From Candidatus Bathyarchaeota archaeon (GTDB taxonomy: Archaea; Thermoproteota; CALKCG01; B24): a stretch of DNA of 39,809 nt. Under the pieces are notes generated by a model. It was not told the origin of the DNA, searched no databases, and saw only the letters and a program-made list of their open reading frames with translations. The position numbers and the translations under genes are program-made. The stretch covers positions 1 through 39,809 of the forward strand of contig JAGTQM010000017.1 in the NCBI GenBank assembly GCA_018396755.1. The letters run 5' to 3'. The stretch's first letter is position 1. Every line of letters starts with the position of its first letter. Shown in pieces: positions 1 to 9,644 of the stretch.

Positions 1-264
1 TATAGAGACTTTGAAATTCAACGGAGAAACATTGCTAACAAGCTTCAAAACCCGAGAATAGAAAAAATAACATTTCATACACTAAGGCATTGGAAGGCCA
101 CCATGGAATATGCTAAAACAAAAGACGTTCTCTACGTTATGCGCATACTTGGCCATAAAAACATAAAAAACACCTTGATCTACACGCAGCTTGTAAACTT
201 TGAAAGCGACGAGTACCATTTCGCAACAGCATCAACTGTGGAAGAAGCCGGAAAACTCATCTAA
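1..264 (+). CDS. Tyrosine recombinase/integrase, C-terminal fragment (5' end outside window)
   Basis: Open from base 1 in frame 1. The visible 87 residues carry the second half of a tyrosine-recombinase catalytic domain: HTLRHW (box II His and Arg), ILGHKN (second His/LGH box) and LIYTQ (nucleophilic Tyr). The order and spacing fit archaeal site-specific integrases. The reading frame stops at 262-264, but the in-frame codons after it (265-321) read SGFEYV...LFRKRK, which resembles the usual C-terminal tail of archaeal integrases, so the stop looks like a recent nonsense change. The catalytic Tyr lies before the stop, so activity is not excluded. The N-terminal half, including the first catalytic Arg, is not visible. 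Confidence 0.85.
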   Translation, partial: YRDFEIQRRNIANKLQNPRIEKITFHTLRHWKATMEYAKTKDVLYVMRILGHKNIKNTLIYTQLVNFESDEYHFATASTVEEAGKLI

Positions 265-324
265 TCAGGCTTTGAATACGTATGTCATCACAACGATGTG
301 ATGCTTTTCAGAAAGCGGAAATAG
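265..324 (+). pseudogene. Read-through tail of the integrase after a premature TAA
   Basis: In the same frame as the upstream integrase, 19 sense codons follow the TAA at 262-264 and end at TAG 322-324. They translate to a tail ending LFRKRK that looks like a family C-terminus. This is inference from motif memory; an alignment with complete archaeal integrases would settle it. Confidence 0.5.
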
Positions 325-705
325 GTACGAAAATAGACCACTAAGGAAAAGGCAAAAAAGAATTAGGAAAAGGTTTTTAGGTATATACCTCTGGAAGAAT
401 ATGGCAATAATCTTAGTTCAAAAACTTAACAACGTGAGCAAGAGATCCCACTCTACTTATAAATAAGGTAAGAGTCGGCCAAAATTTATATCTTGTTTCC
501 ATTCACAGACCTATGTATTAACAGGTAAATAGCAGTCTACCACGATGAGGCAAGAGCTTCTCAGATGGGCTTGATAAAGCCCAATGATTCTTCCATTTAT
601 TCTAGCAGTCTCAAAATCATTTGATAGAAGCAAATGTTACGGTTCATAATCTGCTTTAACTCTAAAGGATTGGGCCATCTGTGGGAAAAAATAAATAGGG
701 AATTT
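325..705. other. Gene-free stretch between integrase and membrane operon
   Basis: About 380 bases, AT-rich, between two convergent genes. No start-to-stop frame of note, no tRNA and no repeat array is seen. A TATA-like stretch (cttataaataagg, around 459-471) has no gene behind it. A minus-strand frame near 545-625 reads weakly protein-like but could not be assigned. Confidence 0.5.
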
Positions 706-2745
706 TTAGAATGGTATGAAGAATCTTACAGTTCCTATTAGGTAGGCTATTAGGTTTGCAAGTGCGTATCCGGCTATTCCTCCGCTTACAAACGGTATAC
801 CGTATTCCTCGTAGGCTTTGCTACCGCCTATACGTAGGGTTAGGAATTTAGCTACCCAAGCTCCGAGCATAGCATCCCACTCCCTCATCCAGTTTGGCGC
901 CACGCCTGTCGCTAGTATGAAGCCGACTGGATGTAGAGGCCACCATATGAATCTAGCTCTTAGAAGGAATAGTATCATAACGATTACGAAGCCGACGGCC
1001 CCGGCCTCAAACTGGAATATGGCGGGTGGAGCCTGCTCGTATCTTGCAAAGTCGTTATCGCACCAAGTTGTTACGGAGCAGCTACCCCATATTGGGACAC
1101 GGCCGACGCCTAAGAGGTTGATGATCCAAACCCTAGTGGCGTTTCCTACGAAAATCGCAATTATACTGGCTATTGTGGTCAGTATGAATATGTCTCTCAG
1201 GTTTACCTTAGCCATGTCTCCGAGTTTAAGATTCTGTATTGTAAGGTAGGCCCCACTCTGAACACCGTGAGATACATGGTTAAGCCCCGTATGCATGAAA
1301 ACGTGGCTCATAATCCAGTCTGCGTTGTAAGCTTGAGGCGCAGTTGGCCATATCAGTCTTAGAGGCCAGCTCGGCCATAAAGCTCTCTCATGTATGTATC
1401 CGCATCCGCTAAGCCCTAGGACGTATGCAGCTGCAACTGTGTTTATGAATGCTCCCACTATTAAAACGGCTAAGGCTACTCCTATGCTTAAGCCTGCTGA
1501 GAAGCAGAACGCTAACAGTATTATTGCTGATGCTACTATGAACATGTAGATCTGCCTATATGTGAACGGTTCACGCGCCTCCTCAGGAGATTTACCTCCA
1601 CGCATAGCAAGCCTTATAGTCTCAGCAATATAGCTTCTAGCATGGAACAGCATCATAACGGTCACTGCGAGGGTCCCACCTATCATAGTCACCCACATCC
1701 AGTAGTACGGTGGGCCGAAGAGTGGAGATATATCTGATCCAGCCCATCCTAGAATCCTACAGCAGCTTCCCATGTCGAAGACACCAGTATAGTATCCCAT
1801 TATATATGCTGCTTGAGCCAATATTACTATTACCACAAAGAATACCCACGCTGAGAATAAGACATCTAAAGGAGCTAAATAGTATACTAGGAATGGGAGA
1901 ATGTTCTTCGTATATCCCGGCCACCACACTAAGCTACTCTCAACTGGATCGGTAGCAAATACGCCTACGCAACCTTGTGGACTTGTAGTAGTCGTTGCGG
2001 TACCCCTCCAAGCCAGTAAATCAGGCCACCAAGCCCAGACGTATGTACATAGAACTTGGATTTCGAAGATTAAGGCTATTAGGAACCCTATGAGGAACCA
2101 TCTCATAGTTGGCTTTGCACCTGGCTCTTCGGATACTCTTCTTACGACATCGTACGTTGCTATTACGTATGGGAATGGTACTCTTTCAACGTCAAGCCAT
2201 CTACGCCTCAGCAGTAGCATCACGCTTGAGCCAAATAGGTAGAAAACCAAGAGGTATAGAGACCAGAATACTATGCTTCCACTCCATGCACCCCAGTCTG
2301 TAGCAGCACCGCCAACAGTTATGCGTCTTACAACTTCAAGAGGAGGCATCCACCACCAACTCTGAGCCATAGGTAACACCTCAGGATCTGTATATAGAAG
2401 TGTTCTACTGAAGCCGACTGGCCAGCATGCGAAGGTTTCGTAGTGGCCTATGCCGTACATTCCAACAGCAGCACCTATTACATATATTGAGATTAGAAGT
2501 GAGGGAGATAGCTTACCTTTAAAGTACTTAAACGGGTAGGCTAGTAGGAGGACTAGTAGGGATATTACGGGTATTCCCATGGTTTTAGAAACTGTACCCC
2601 ACGCATAGCGGCACATGAAAGCACCGCCTACTGAACCGTTTAAAGCGATCTCTACGGTGCCTATGAAACTCAGTAGTGCCGATAGAATGGCTAAGGGGAT
2701 TAATAGAGAAGGTTTTATCCTAAACTCTTTAATCTCCTCTGACAT
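706..2745 (-). CDS. DUF6785/DUF6784-like polytopic membrane protein (OPT-like)
   Basis: 679 residues with roughly a dozen hydrophobic segments and no recognisable soluble domain. The cytoplasmic stretch LDVERVPFPY (about 185-193) resembles the E-x-hydrophobic-PFP signature of DUF6785 proteins, and the C-terminus has WWPLHPVGF (about 601-609) followed by an aromatic-rich segment, a Lys and RIGG, the pattern of DUF6784. These families are known from Planctomycetes and archaea and are distantly like the oligopeptide transporter (OPT) family; no function is established. It is the third gene of the minus-strand set, 99 bp after the 650-aa OPT-like gene, and may have its own TATA (cttttaagt, minus strand, about 2778-2788). 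ATG at 2745. Transport of peptides or another organic solute is inference from the OPT likeness. Confidence 0.7.
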   Translation of the reverse strand: MSEEIKEFRIKPSLLIPLAILSALLSFIGTVEIALNGSVGGAFMCRYAWGTVSKTMGIPVISLLVLLLAYPFKYFKGKLSPSLLISIYVIGAAVGMYGIGHYETFACWPVGFSRTLLYTDPEVLPMAQSWWWMPPLEVVRRITVGGAATDWGAWSGSIVFWSLYLLVFYLFGSSVMLLLRRRWLDVERVPFPYVIATYDVVRRVSEEPGAKPTMRWFLIGFLIALIFEIQVLCTYVWAWWPDLLAWRGTATTTTSPQGCVGVFATDPVESSLVWWPGYTKNILPFLVYYLAPLDVLFSAWVFFVVIVILAQAAYIMGYYTGVFDMGSCCRILGWAGSDISPLFGPPYYWMWVTMIGGTLAVTVMMLFHARSYIAETIRLAMRGGKSPEEAREPFTYRQIYMFIVASAIILLAFCFSAGLSIGVALAVLIVGAFINTVAAAYVLGLSGCGYIHERALWPSWPLRLIWPTAPQAYNADWIMSHVFMHTGLNHVSHGVQSGAYLTIQNLKLGDMAKVNLRDIFILTTIASIIAIFVGNATRVWIINLLGVGRVPIWGSCSVTTWCDNDFARYEQAPPAIFQFEAGAVGFVIVMILFLLRARFIWWPLHPVGFILATGVAPNWMREWDAMLGAWVAKFLTLRIGGSKAYEEYGIPFVSGGIAGYALANLIAYLIGTVRFFIPF

Positions 2746-2844
2746 TTTCCCAGCATAATTAGAGTATGAGTTGAATACTTAAAAGCTTAACTATGTTAAA
2801 TTATGAAAATTGCTTTGAAGAAGTTTAAAAAATATTGAGGAGGT

Positions 2845-4797
2845 TTAATATGGTAGTATCCACATGCTTCTACTAACTAAGATTAGTAGTGCGCGTATGG
2901 ACTCCATCAGACTCCAGCCGAGACCTCCACCCATGTAGAACCTGTTTACGAAAACACCGTAGGATATGTTTGTCCTCTTACTTAAGATACGGCTTATGAC
3001 TTTATTTCCGATTATTGAACCTATGAGCATTGCCATTGTACTTTCAAGCTGCATAGAATATCCCATGTAAGTGCCGAATGCACCCGTTATAAAGGCTACT
3101 AAGAAGTATGGGCTATGGAACACTAGAGACGTTAGCAAGTATATGACTGAGCCTGCGGCGAAACCTCCGAGTATAAGTTCTCTTCTAAAGAGGTAGCCTG
3201 TCCACAGCCATACCTGCCACCTAGCCCAGTTCATCGCATCAACAGGCCAAAATATTATCGTTGCTGGGTATGCACCAGACGGGATTGGCGATAGACTCCA
3301 CATGTAGGATAGGAATAGTAATGTCGTAATTATTCCAGCGAAGAATACGATTATATAGGTTTTAATGTACTCCGCCTTACTGGCTTGAAGTATATCTGCT
3401 TGCATGAATGCTTGAGCTATACCAGGTCCTCCTGTATAGACGTTCACTGGGGCGAACCATATACGTTTATCAGCCCAGCCGCTAGAATATATCATCAGTT
3501 CTCTAAGCATGGGGACGTTGAAACCAGTGATTGTTACACCTGCTGCACTAGCACCTAAGAACGACGCGAAGAATGAGCCGCCGATCATGAATAACGCTAG
3601 AATCCATATTGGAAAGCCCGTTAAGAAGTGTACCAGTAGCATGCCTCCACAACATGCCCCTATGAATGCAAGCAGTAACAGGTTAAGTGGAGGACCTTCA
3701 CCCTCGCCTCCTTTAGCCTTGCCTATGGAGCTGAAAGCTCTTATGAATGTTTTAGGTCTTATTATGATCGGTAGAAATGCTGCTGCTAAAGCAAGCCCTA
3801 TCGTAAAGCTTGTGTAAAAGTAAAGCTGAGACCTATAAACGAGTGTAGCCATTGGCCATGAGAGATCATATGGGCTTTCCGTAGGCCATAGGTTAAACCT
3901 TGTAATTAAATATGTGCCTATAGAGTAGCAGGAGAAAGCTCCTAAGAATTGAGCTAGACATATTTCTACGGGTAGTAGGAAGCCTCCCATATAGTACATT
4001 AGGTTTAATGTGAAGCTGAAGCCGAACCCTGGTAGGAAGTGGGCGAGTACTGGGGTCATATCGTATGTTCCAGCTATTGGGAGTATTGTCGCATATATGG
4101 CGATCCCACCGCTAGATAGGTACGGACCTAAAAGATACGGTAGGAAACTTACGAATAGGTTGTACAGAGCTCCGAATAATATTGAAAGCATTAGAATCCT
4201 CATTTGTGTTGGGTCTCTTTCTCCAAGTGTTAATACAGCTTCCGCAGACGCTCTGGCCATTGGAAACTGAAGCTTCTCCACTTTAACGTATATGGAATAC
4301 GTGAAGTATCCCATAGAAACGTCTGCAATAAAGCCGAATATCATCGCTAGCAACGTGATGCCTAATGGGACAAACCATACTGGGTCAAAGTATAGGAATT
4401 TAACGTCCCGGTATATTCTAAGTACTTCGGTTTCAGGTGGAATCCACCATGAGGGAACGTATTGAGCAACACCTAATGCATAAGACGGTTGACTGTAGGC
4501 CATGTACATGTTTTTCAGGAAATCGTATGCTCCACCCATGCTGTATATTCCTGCGTAGTATGAGGCCATCCATTGGAAGCTGAGTAGAATGAAGAGCTCC
4601 TGCTTGGTTAGCGGTGAGCCGAGGAAGTGGGCGATTTCAGACCATAGTAGGATTACTATCCAAGCCTGTAATGGAAACCACTGTGCGCTTATGAGATAGT
4701 AGTATATCATGACGGGCTGTATCAGGGCAAGTGAGAATATTAGAGCTAGTAGAGACCTCCATGTTAACCCTCGACGGATTTCACCCTCCGAGGACAT
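2845..4797 (-). CDS. OPT-like polytopic membrane protein, DUF6785 group
   Basis: 650 residues, mostly membrane segments. The stretch KLQFPMARASAEAVLTL (about 175-191) matches the LxFPxAxAxAExL pattern after the first membrane bundle of OPT/DUF6785 proteins, and NxPxxRELMIY-type and YPATIIFWPVDAMNWARW-like loops in the second half fit the same group. It is a paralogue of the next gene by architecture. The ATG at 4797 follows the stop of the M28/FtsX gene by 13 bp and is preceded on the minus strand by GAGGTGATTGA, a near-perfect archaeal ribosome site, so the two are translated from one message. Substrate unknown; the partnership with a peptidase-like ectodomain suggests peptides or glycopeptides (inference). 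Confidence 0.7.
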   Translation of the reverse strand: MSSEGEIRRGLTWRSLLALIFSLALIQPVMIYYYLISAQWFPLQAWIVILLWSEIAHFLGSPLTKQELFILLSFQWMASYYAGIYSMGGAYDFLKNMYMAYSQPSYALGVAQYVPSWWIPPETEVLRIYRDVKFLYFDPVWFVPLGITLLAMIFGFIADVSMGYFTYSIYVKVEKLQFPMARASAEAVLTLGERDPTQMRILMLSILFGALYNLFVSFLPYLLGPYLSSGGIAIYATILPIAGTYDMTPVLAHFLPGFGFSFTLNLMYYMGGFLLPVEICLAQFLGAFSCYSIGTYLITRFNLWPTESPYDLSWPMATLVYRSQLYFYTSFTIGLALAAAFLPIIIRPKTFIRAFSSIGKAKGGEGEGPPLNLLLLAFIGACCGGMLLVHFLTGFPIWILALFMIGGSFFASFLGASAAGVTITGFNVPMLRELMIYSSGWADKRIWFAPVNVYTGGPGIAQAFMQADILQASKAEYIKTYIIVFFAGIITTLLFLSYMWSLSPIPSGAYPATIIFWPVDAMNWARWQVWLWTGYLFRRELILGGFAAGSVIYLLTSLVFHSPYFLVAFITGAFGTYMGYSMQLESTMAMLIGSIIGNKVISRILSKRTNISYGVFVNRFYMGGGLGWSLMESIRALLILVSRSMWILPY

Positions 4798-4810
4798 TCA
4801 ATCACCTCTT

Positions 4811-7800
4811 TCACACATCAGAGCCTTTCTTAAACTCCTCAAGACCTATGAAGCCCTTCTTCTTAAATGTTTCGAAACCTGTTTCGACATACTTCTCTTT
4901 AACGTCAGTTTTCAACGTTCTCCAAATCAAAAGCTGCTTCCTCATATTGTCTATAAACGGTCTGTTGGAGTTAACCCAATCACTCAGTAGACCCGTTGTT
5001 CTACGCAAGTATAGAGTAAGCCCGTAAGGCCTCTTCCTATGGGATTCCGCGATAAGTGAAACCTGCTGTGTGATTCCTACGTCGAAAGGTGCAAGTCTGA
5101 TATTCGCCGTAACCAGTTTAATGTCTTTATCCTCGGCTATGTTCTCTTCAGATTTCCACTCTATGTCGCCGAACGTGGCGAATGCTCCTACACCTTCAGT
5201 TCTATGTGCATCGAAGTACTCGTTTACGAATGCTAGGAACCCGTATATTTCACGGCCGGAGAAGACGAATGGCATTTTAATTTCCCATTCGTCTCCACGG
5301 GGTGGTGGAACCTTCCATTTGCGTTCGAGGGAGGGCGTTACAAGCTTAGATGCTTTAATAGACGGGTAAACTGTTGAAATTATCGTCACCAATGACGCCG
5401 ATCCTAATACTATGAACACGTAGAATGATGAGAAGTTCGGGTAGAACCCTTCAGGGTACATGTTTAGCGATGCAAAGAACCAGCACCCGATCACCCCATA
5501 TACATAGCCCATTACTGCTCCAAGCAAGGCGTACACTAGAGATTCTGCTAGGAATAGTACTGAAACGTGTAGTGGCGACAGCCCTACAGCCATGTAGATC
5601 GATATTTCCCTCGTCCTGTAGTATACGTTAGCCAACATCATGTTTAGAATCGTAAAGCTACATATTATTGTTGGAAGTATGAACGTTTCGAAGCCTGTGA
5701 TTGTAAACCACTGCCTATACCTGACTATGCCAAGTCTATTAGGGGCATCGCTGTAGTATATGTCTGTAGCTATTCTTAAAGCCAAGTCACGTGCGATATC
5801 TCTTATTGTCGCCGTATCGTAAGGTTTATATGCTATACTTACTATGTAAGCTCTTTCTCTTAAGAGAAGACAGGCTTTAAGAGGCATTATCATTATCTGG
5901 CTTCCCGGGAAGTGGAATGGCACGGCTCTACCAGCACCTGTAGTTACTAGAGGCATTAGCGGGGTTATAGGTTCACCGTCGAGATCTACCAGGCCAGTAC
6001 TTCCAGACCATAACAGGTCTCCGTCAAATATACCTATGACTCTAAGCTCCATACCTAAGAACGGTATTGTAGAGCCTATCGTTATTTCCCTACCCAGCTC
6101 CTTTGTCAAGTTGTCTGCTATTGTCGTACTTATTAGACACGTGTAGACGTCGTCCGGGCCAAACCAGTCGCTACCAGGTAATAGTATTTCATCTACATGG
6201 GATACTTCCTTCTCCTCAGGGCTTAGGAAGAGCACTGCGCCGACTTTAGTTATAAGCTGATCTGAGAAGGCGAAGTAGCCTAAACCTCTCTGCGGTGGTG
6301 GTGGGAATAACCATCCTCTAGCCGAGTATATCCCCGTACCTTTGAACTGGTTTATAACTTGGTAGTACATTTCCTCAGGTATTGCAGACCATACAGGTCT
6401 CCTTATCAGTATACCTTGGTATAGCGGCGGTTCTTCTCCCTCAGATACAACACGTACATCTTCCACCGGTCTTGGAGCAGCCATAAGCGACGTGAACGTT
6501 ACCATTGAGAAGACTAGGATAATTACCGATGTCAATGTTAACGCTGTCATAAAGCGTCGTCTCCTCATATTGCTAATGGATAGTGAGAATGCTTGGAAGG
6601 CTATAGCTGAGCGGCTTATCTCCGCTGTGTGCATACCGACCATTCTTTCTTTCAGGGTTTTAGCACTCATCATAGCTTCTCTGATTACGAAGCCTAGTAG
6701 AGGCAGGATCACTATAGCCGCACCGAATGCTAAGATAGCCATACCAGCGTTTGAAGCCAGGTGGAAGCCTGGGTGGAATACGTTCAACACGATCAGCATG
6801 ATTCCGAAGACAATTATAGTTGACGCTAAGAGTTTACGCTTTTCAAATCCTACAAGTCGGCTCATAGCATAAGCGAACGGTATTATAGCTATCGATATTA
6901 CGACTATCGTATATATGACCTGCCATATCAAATCCATCATTGAGTAGTATGCTTGCTGTTCATATGCCCAAGATGCGTAAGCCGCTGCATAGCTGACGCC
7001 GTAATCTCTCATACGGGCGGCCTCCATAGCTTGGTTAAAGTATTCCGTGGCTAAATCGTGGAACATCATGGTAACAGGGTTGAACGTGTAGTATCGTGCA
7101 GCAAGTCTAACCCTGCCGTCATTTAACATGTATATATCTCTAGCGTAGATTAGAGGCGTGAACGGTATCATCAGGGTTTCTCCAGGTTTAACTGTATAAC
7201 CGTATCCAGCTGTATTCTCAGGAGTACTGTTGAGTAGAAGACCCATTGGGAATCGGCCTCCCGCTCCACCTCCTCCAAAAGCAGCACCGATGAATCCGAA
7301 AGTTCCAATTGCAACACCACCACCTCCACCAGCAGCCGCCGCTCCATATGCACGTCCTCTCATTACGAGGATTTCAACAGGTGTGTCAGGTATAACGAAG
7401 CCCATAACATCTCCGTATGGAGAGGCTAAAGCACTCTGCTGGATTAGAGGACCGTGAGCCAATCTATTGTACAATGATAAAGCTGGCATTGAGCTTAAGT
7501 CGGATGGGTTGAAGAGTGCGAATAAGACTATGCTGGAACACCTGAAGATAGATATTAGATACGACGCCTCTATGGTGTTTACAGAGGCGTAGTTTGATTG
7601 GTACGGCGACCAAACACCTACGTCAGTAGCCCATTCTATACGTCCGTTTGTACTGTTGACTACGAAGGCATTTACGGTTCCACCAGTATAGGGTTTAACA
7701 CCTTTAATTACAACTATACCGTCGCGGTTAGGTTTAACTACTACGTCTAAGATACCTGCTAGGAAGGCTGCGCCGAAGGCGGCATAAGATGGGACTGCAG

Positions 7801-9499
7801 TCAAAGCTGGGGCTGAAGCAGACTGGTAATGTACAACTACATCGCCTATGGCTTCAGGATGCCTATCGGCGTCGAAGGGATCCCAGTAGGCCGTTGTCAT
7901 ATTGTAGCTGACGACTCTTATAGTTAAGCTGCAGTATCCCCATTCACCCGTAGCTTCCATCCTTGAAGGCGACTGTGGAAGATCTATCCTAGGCTCATTC
8001 AGCAACGCGTATAGCGATGTGAATATGAATTGTACTTGAGGCCAGTAGTTCCTCCATTGGATTTTATCGAACGTATCAGCCGGAGTCTTCATGAAGTGTC
8101 GAGCATCGTTAGTCGTGTGGAATGCGAAGCCTCCACCGTAGCATGCAGCTACGTAAGGTTCAGAGTCGAAGTATGTTGCTCCCATGAATTCTGTCGGCGG
8201 GCATGCGCTTATCCATGGTGGATACGTTAGAAGTATTTGATCTAGGAAGTATTCACCATATCTGGTTCCAAGGATTTCCTTTAACGCAGGTAGATAAGTC
8301 TGGAACAGTAGAGATATTAGCTGAGTGTATCTACCGTTTAAAACCTGAGTGTTTGTATACGAGTATACGTTGCCACGGTTGTATATAGCTAGCTGCTGAC
8401 TACCAGCGGATATATCTAGGCTTGCAAAAAACCTTACGTTTCTAAACATTCCGAAGTGCTTATCAACCCATTCTCTAGCGCCCCATAAGCTCTGCCAGTG
8501 TCCTGCGAATACCACTAACATCACTGAGCGTTTAGGCGGGTTTTGAGCTAGAAACTTAGCTAGATTTAGTAGTGCAGATACGCCTAAAGCATCTGTTGCA
8601 CCTGGAGCTAAAGCTGGTACTATAGACCAAGAATCCAAGTATGCGGTTATTACGCAGATTTCTTTTGGATTTGTCGTCCCATTTATGAAGCCGACTATGT
8701 TGGGTACACGTATATTCTCCCACTTCATAAGTGAATCTATCCATATACTGACTTCGCCTTTTTTCTCACAGAGCTCCTTTAAACGTAGACCATCTTCAGG
8801 TTTCAAGTATATTCTTGGAAATGCTACAGGTAGGTTGTAAAGCTTCTGGAAAGCCTCCATTCTAGATTCTCTTCCACTACCAATGTATACGACTCCTTTA
8901 GCTCCAAACATCATAGCTAGTCTAAAGAACCATCTGCTGTCGTCGAAATCCATCAACACTATTCTACCTGTGACGTTAACCTTCGATAGATCGTCGAAAT
9001 TTCCTTTACCAACGTATACTAAGGTATCGCCTTCAGGCGGGCTTTTATATGGGGATGGATTTACAAGGTTTGGCCAGAGGTTGTACCCTTCAAATGTCTC
9101 ACCGTTTTCAAGAACTATTTTAGCACCATAATCTACCGGCACTGTTATTTCGAAGTATTCGAAGTATTCTTCATCACCGTAGGGTTGAATACCGTAGCTT
9201 CTAAACTCAGACACAACGTAGTCTACTGCTTTAAAGAACCCTGGATAGCCTGTTACTCTGGATTCGCAGCTTGTGAAGAAAGCAATATGATGCATTATTT
9301 CTTCCTCGTCGATATTGGCTAAGACGTTTCTAAACATGGAGATGAGTTCCTCACTGCGTTGAGTTGGTAGCTGTGAATATACTGGTGATATTGTAGCAGA
9401 CCCTACTAACCCTAGTAGGATCATGATGGTGAGGAAGATTGAGAGGGCTTTTGGTTTTTTAAACCTTAGACTACCAGTTAAAAGCTTTGATTCTTTCAA
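4811..9499 (-). CDS. Giant M28-family-like (degenerate) ectodomain fused to an FtsX/MacB-type permease
   Basis: 1562 residues. N-terminal anchor or signal (about 18-42); protease-associated-like segment (about 155-235); M28 aminopeptidase-like domain (about 265-500); beta-rich region (510-715); Gly/Ala-rich stretch (717-749); membrane segments near 857-878, 888-908, 918-938; then an FtsX-type permease with segment 984-1005 after a basic SNMRRRRF stretch, an extracytoplasmic domain (about 1010-1262), segments 1268-1292, 1312-1342, 1358-1380, and a cytoplasmic tail of about 180 residues. Of the five M28 zinc ligands the sequence appears to keep the two Asp (D303, D362) but has Y287, H334-W335 and K471 where His, Glu-Glu and His are expected, so it is probably a non-catalytic M28 fold like nicastrin. 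TTG start at 9499 is supported by AGGTG 8 nt upstream. No FtsE/MacB ATPase is encoded beside it. Confidence 0.85.
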   Translation of the reverse strand: MKESKLLTGSLRFKKPKALSIFLTIMILLGLVGSATISPVYSQLPTQRSEELISMFRNVLANIDEEEIMHHIAFFTSCESRVTGYPGFFKAVDYVVSEFRSYGIQPYGDEEYFEYFEITVPVDYGAKIVLENGETFEGYNLWPNLVNPSPYKSPPEGDTLVYVGKGNFDDLSKVNVTGRIVLMDFDDSRWFFRLAMMFGAKGVVYIGSGRESRMEAFQKLYNLPVAFPRIYLKPEDGLRLKELCEKKGEVSIWIDSLMKWENIRVPNIVGFINGTTNPKEICVITAYLDSWSIVPALAPGATDALGVSALLNLAKFLAQNPPKRSVMLVVFAGHWQSLWGAREWVDKHFGMFRNVRFFASLDISAGSQQLAIYNRGNVYSYTNTQVLNGRYTQLISLLFQTYLPALKEILGTRYGEYFLDQILLTYPPWISACPPTEFMGATYFDSEPYVAACYGGGFAFHTTNDARHFMKTPADTFDKIQWRNYWPQVQFIFTSLYALLNEPRIDLPQSPSRMEATGEWGYCSLTIRVVSYNMTTAYWDPFDADRHPEAIGDVVVHYQSASAPALTAVPSYAAFGAAFLAGILDVVVKPNRDGIVVIKGVKPYTGGTVNAFVVNSTNGRIEWATDVGVWSPYQSNYASVNTIEASYLISIFRCSSIVLFALFNPSDLSSMPALSLYNRLAHGPLIQQSALASPYGDVMGFVIPDTPVEILVMRGRAYGAAAAGGGGGVAIGTFGFIGAAFGGGGAGGRFPMGLLLNSTPENTAGYGYTVKPGETLMIPFTPLIYARDIYMLNDGRVRLAARYYTFNPVTMMFHDLATEYFNQAMEAARMRDYGVSYAAAYASWAYEQQAYYSMMDLIWQVIYTIVVISIAIIPFAYAMSRLVGFEKRKLLASTIIVFGIMLIVLNVFHPGFHLASNAGMAILAFGAAIVILPLLGFVIREAMMSAKTLKERMVGMHTAEISRSAIAFQAFSLSISNMRRRRFMTALTLTSVIILVFSMVTFTSLMAAPRPVEDVRVVSEGEEPPLYQGILIRRPVWSAIPEEMYYQVINQFKGTGIYSARGWLFPPPPQRGLGYFAFSDQLITKVGAVLFLSPEEKEVSHVDEILLPGSDWFGPDDVYTCLISTTIADNLTKELGREITIGSTIPFLGMELRVIGIFDGDLLWSGSTGLVDLDGEPITPLMPLVTTGAGRAVPFHFPGSQIMIMPLKACLLLRERAYIVSIAYKPYDTATIRDIARDLALRIATDIYYSDAPNRLGIVRYRQWFTITGFETFILPTIICSFTILNMMLANVYYRTREISIYMAVGLSPLHVSVLFLAESLVYALLGAVMGYVYGVIGCWFFASLNMYPEGFYPNFSSFYVFIVLGSASLVTIISTVYPSIKASKLVTPSLERKWKVPPPRGDEWEIKMPFVFSGREIYGFLAFVNEYFDAHRTEGVGAFATFGDIEWKSEENIAEDKDIKLVTANIRLAPFDVGITQQVSLIAESHRKRPYGLTLYLRRTTGLLSDWVNSNRPFIDNMRKQLLIWRTLKTDVKEKYVETGFETFKKKGFIGLEEFKKGSDV

Positions 9500-9532
9500 T
9501 ACGTAACACCTGAATTTAAAAGTGGAGAAAAG

Positions 9533-9543
9533 CTATATAAGGG
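9533..9543 (-). promoter_or_regulatory. TATA box of the M28/FtsX-OPT operon
   Basis: Minus-strand cttatatagc centred about 38 nt before the TTG start at 9499; predicted transcript start near 9511, giving a short leader that holds the AGGTG ribosome site. Confidence 0.6.
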
Positions 9544-9603
9544 TTTTCTCTTAGTGATAACTAGTCCACAGTGGTAGTGGAGCTGTCTGCAGAAAACTTT
9601 AGG

Positions 9604-9615
9604 AAATATTTAAAT
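9604..9615 (+). promoter_or_regulatory. TATA box of the 177-aa membrane protein gene
   Basis: aaatatttaaat on the plus strand, about 35 nt before the GTG at 9645, predicting a nearly leaderless transcript starting around 9637-9640. It diverges from the operon promoter some 65 bp away. Confidence 0.55.
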
Positions 9616-9644
9616 TTGCGATTTCATTCTATCTCTAGTCTGAA

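Noticed and set aside
540-640. Minus-strand protein-like frame suggesting a decayed gene
   Set aside because: Broken by stops and matches no family I recognise.
818-1249. Plus-strand ORFs across the membrane and FtsX genes
   Set aside because: Shadow frames of the minus-strand genes: no ribosome sites, domain signals or promoters.
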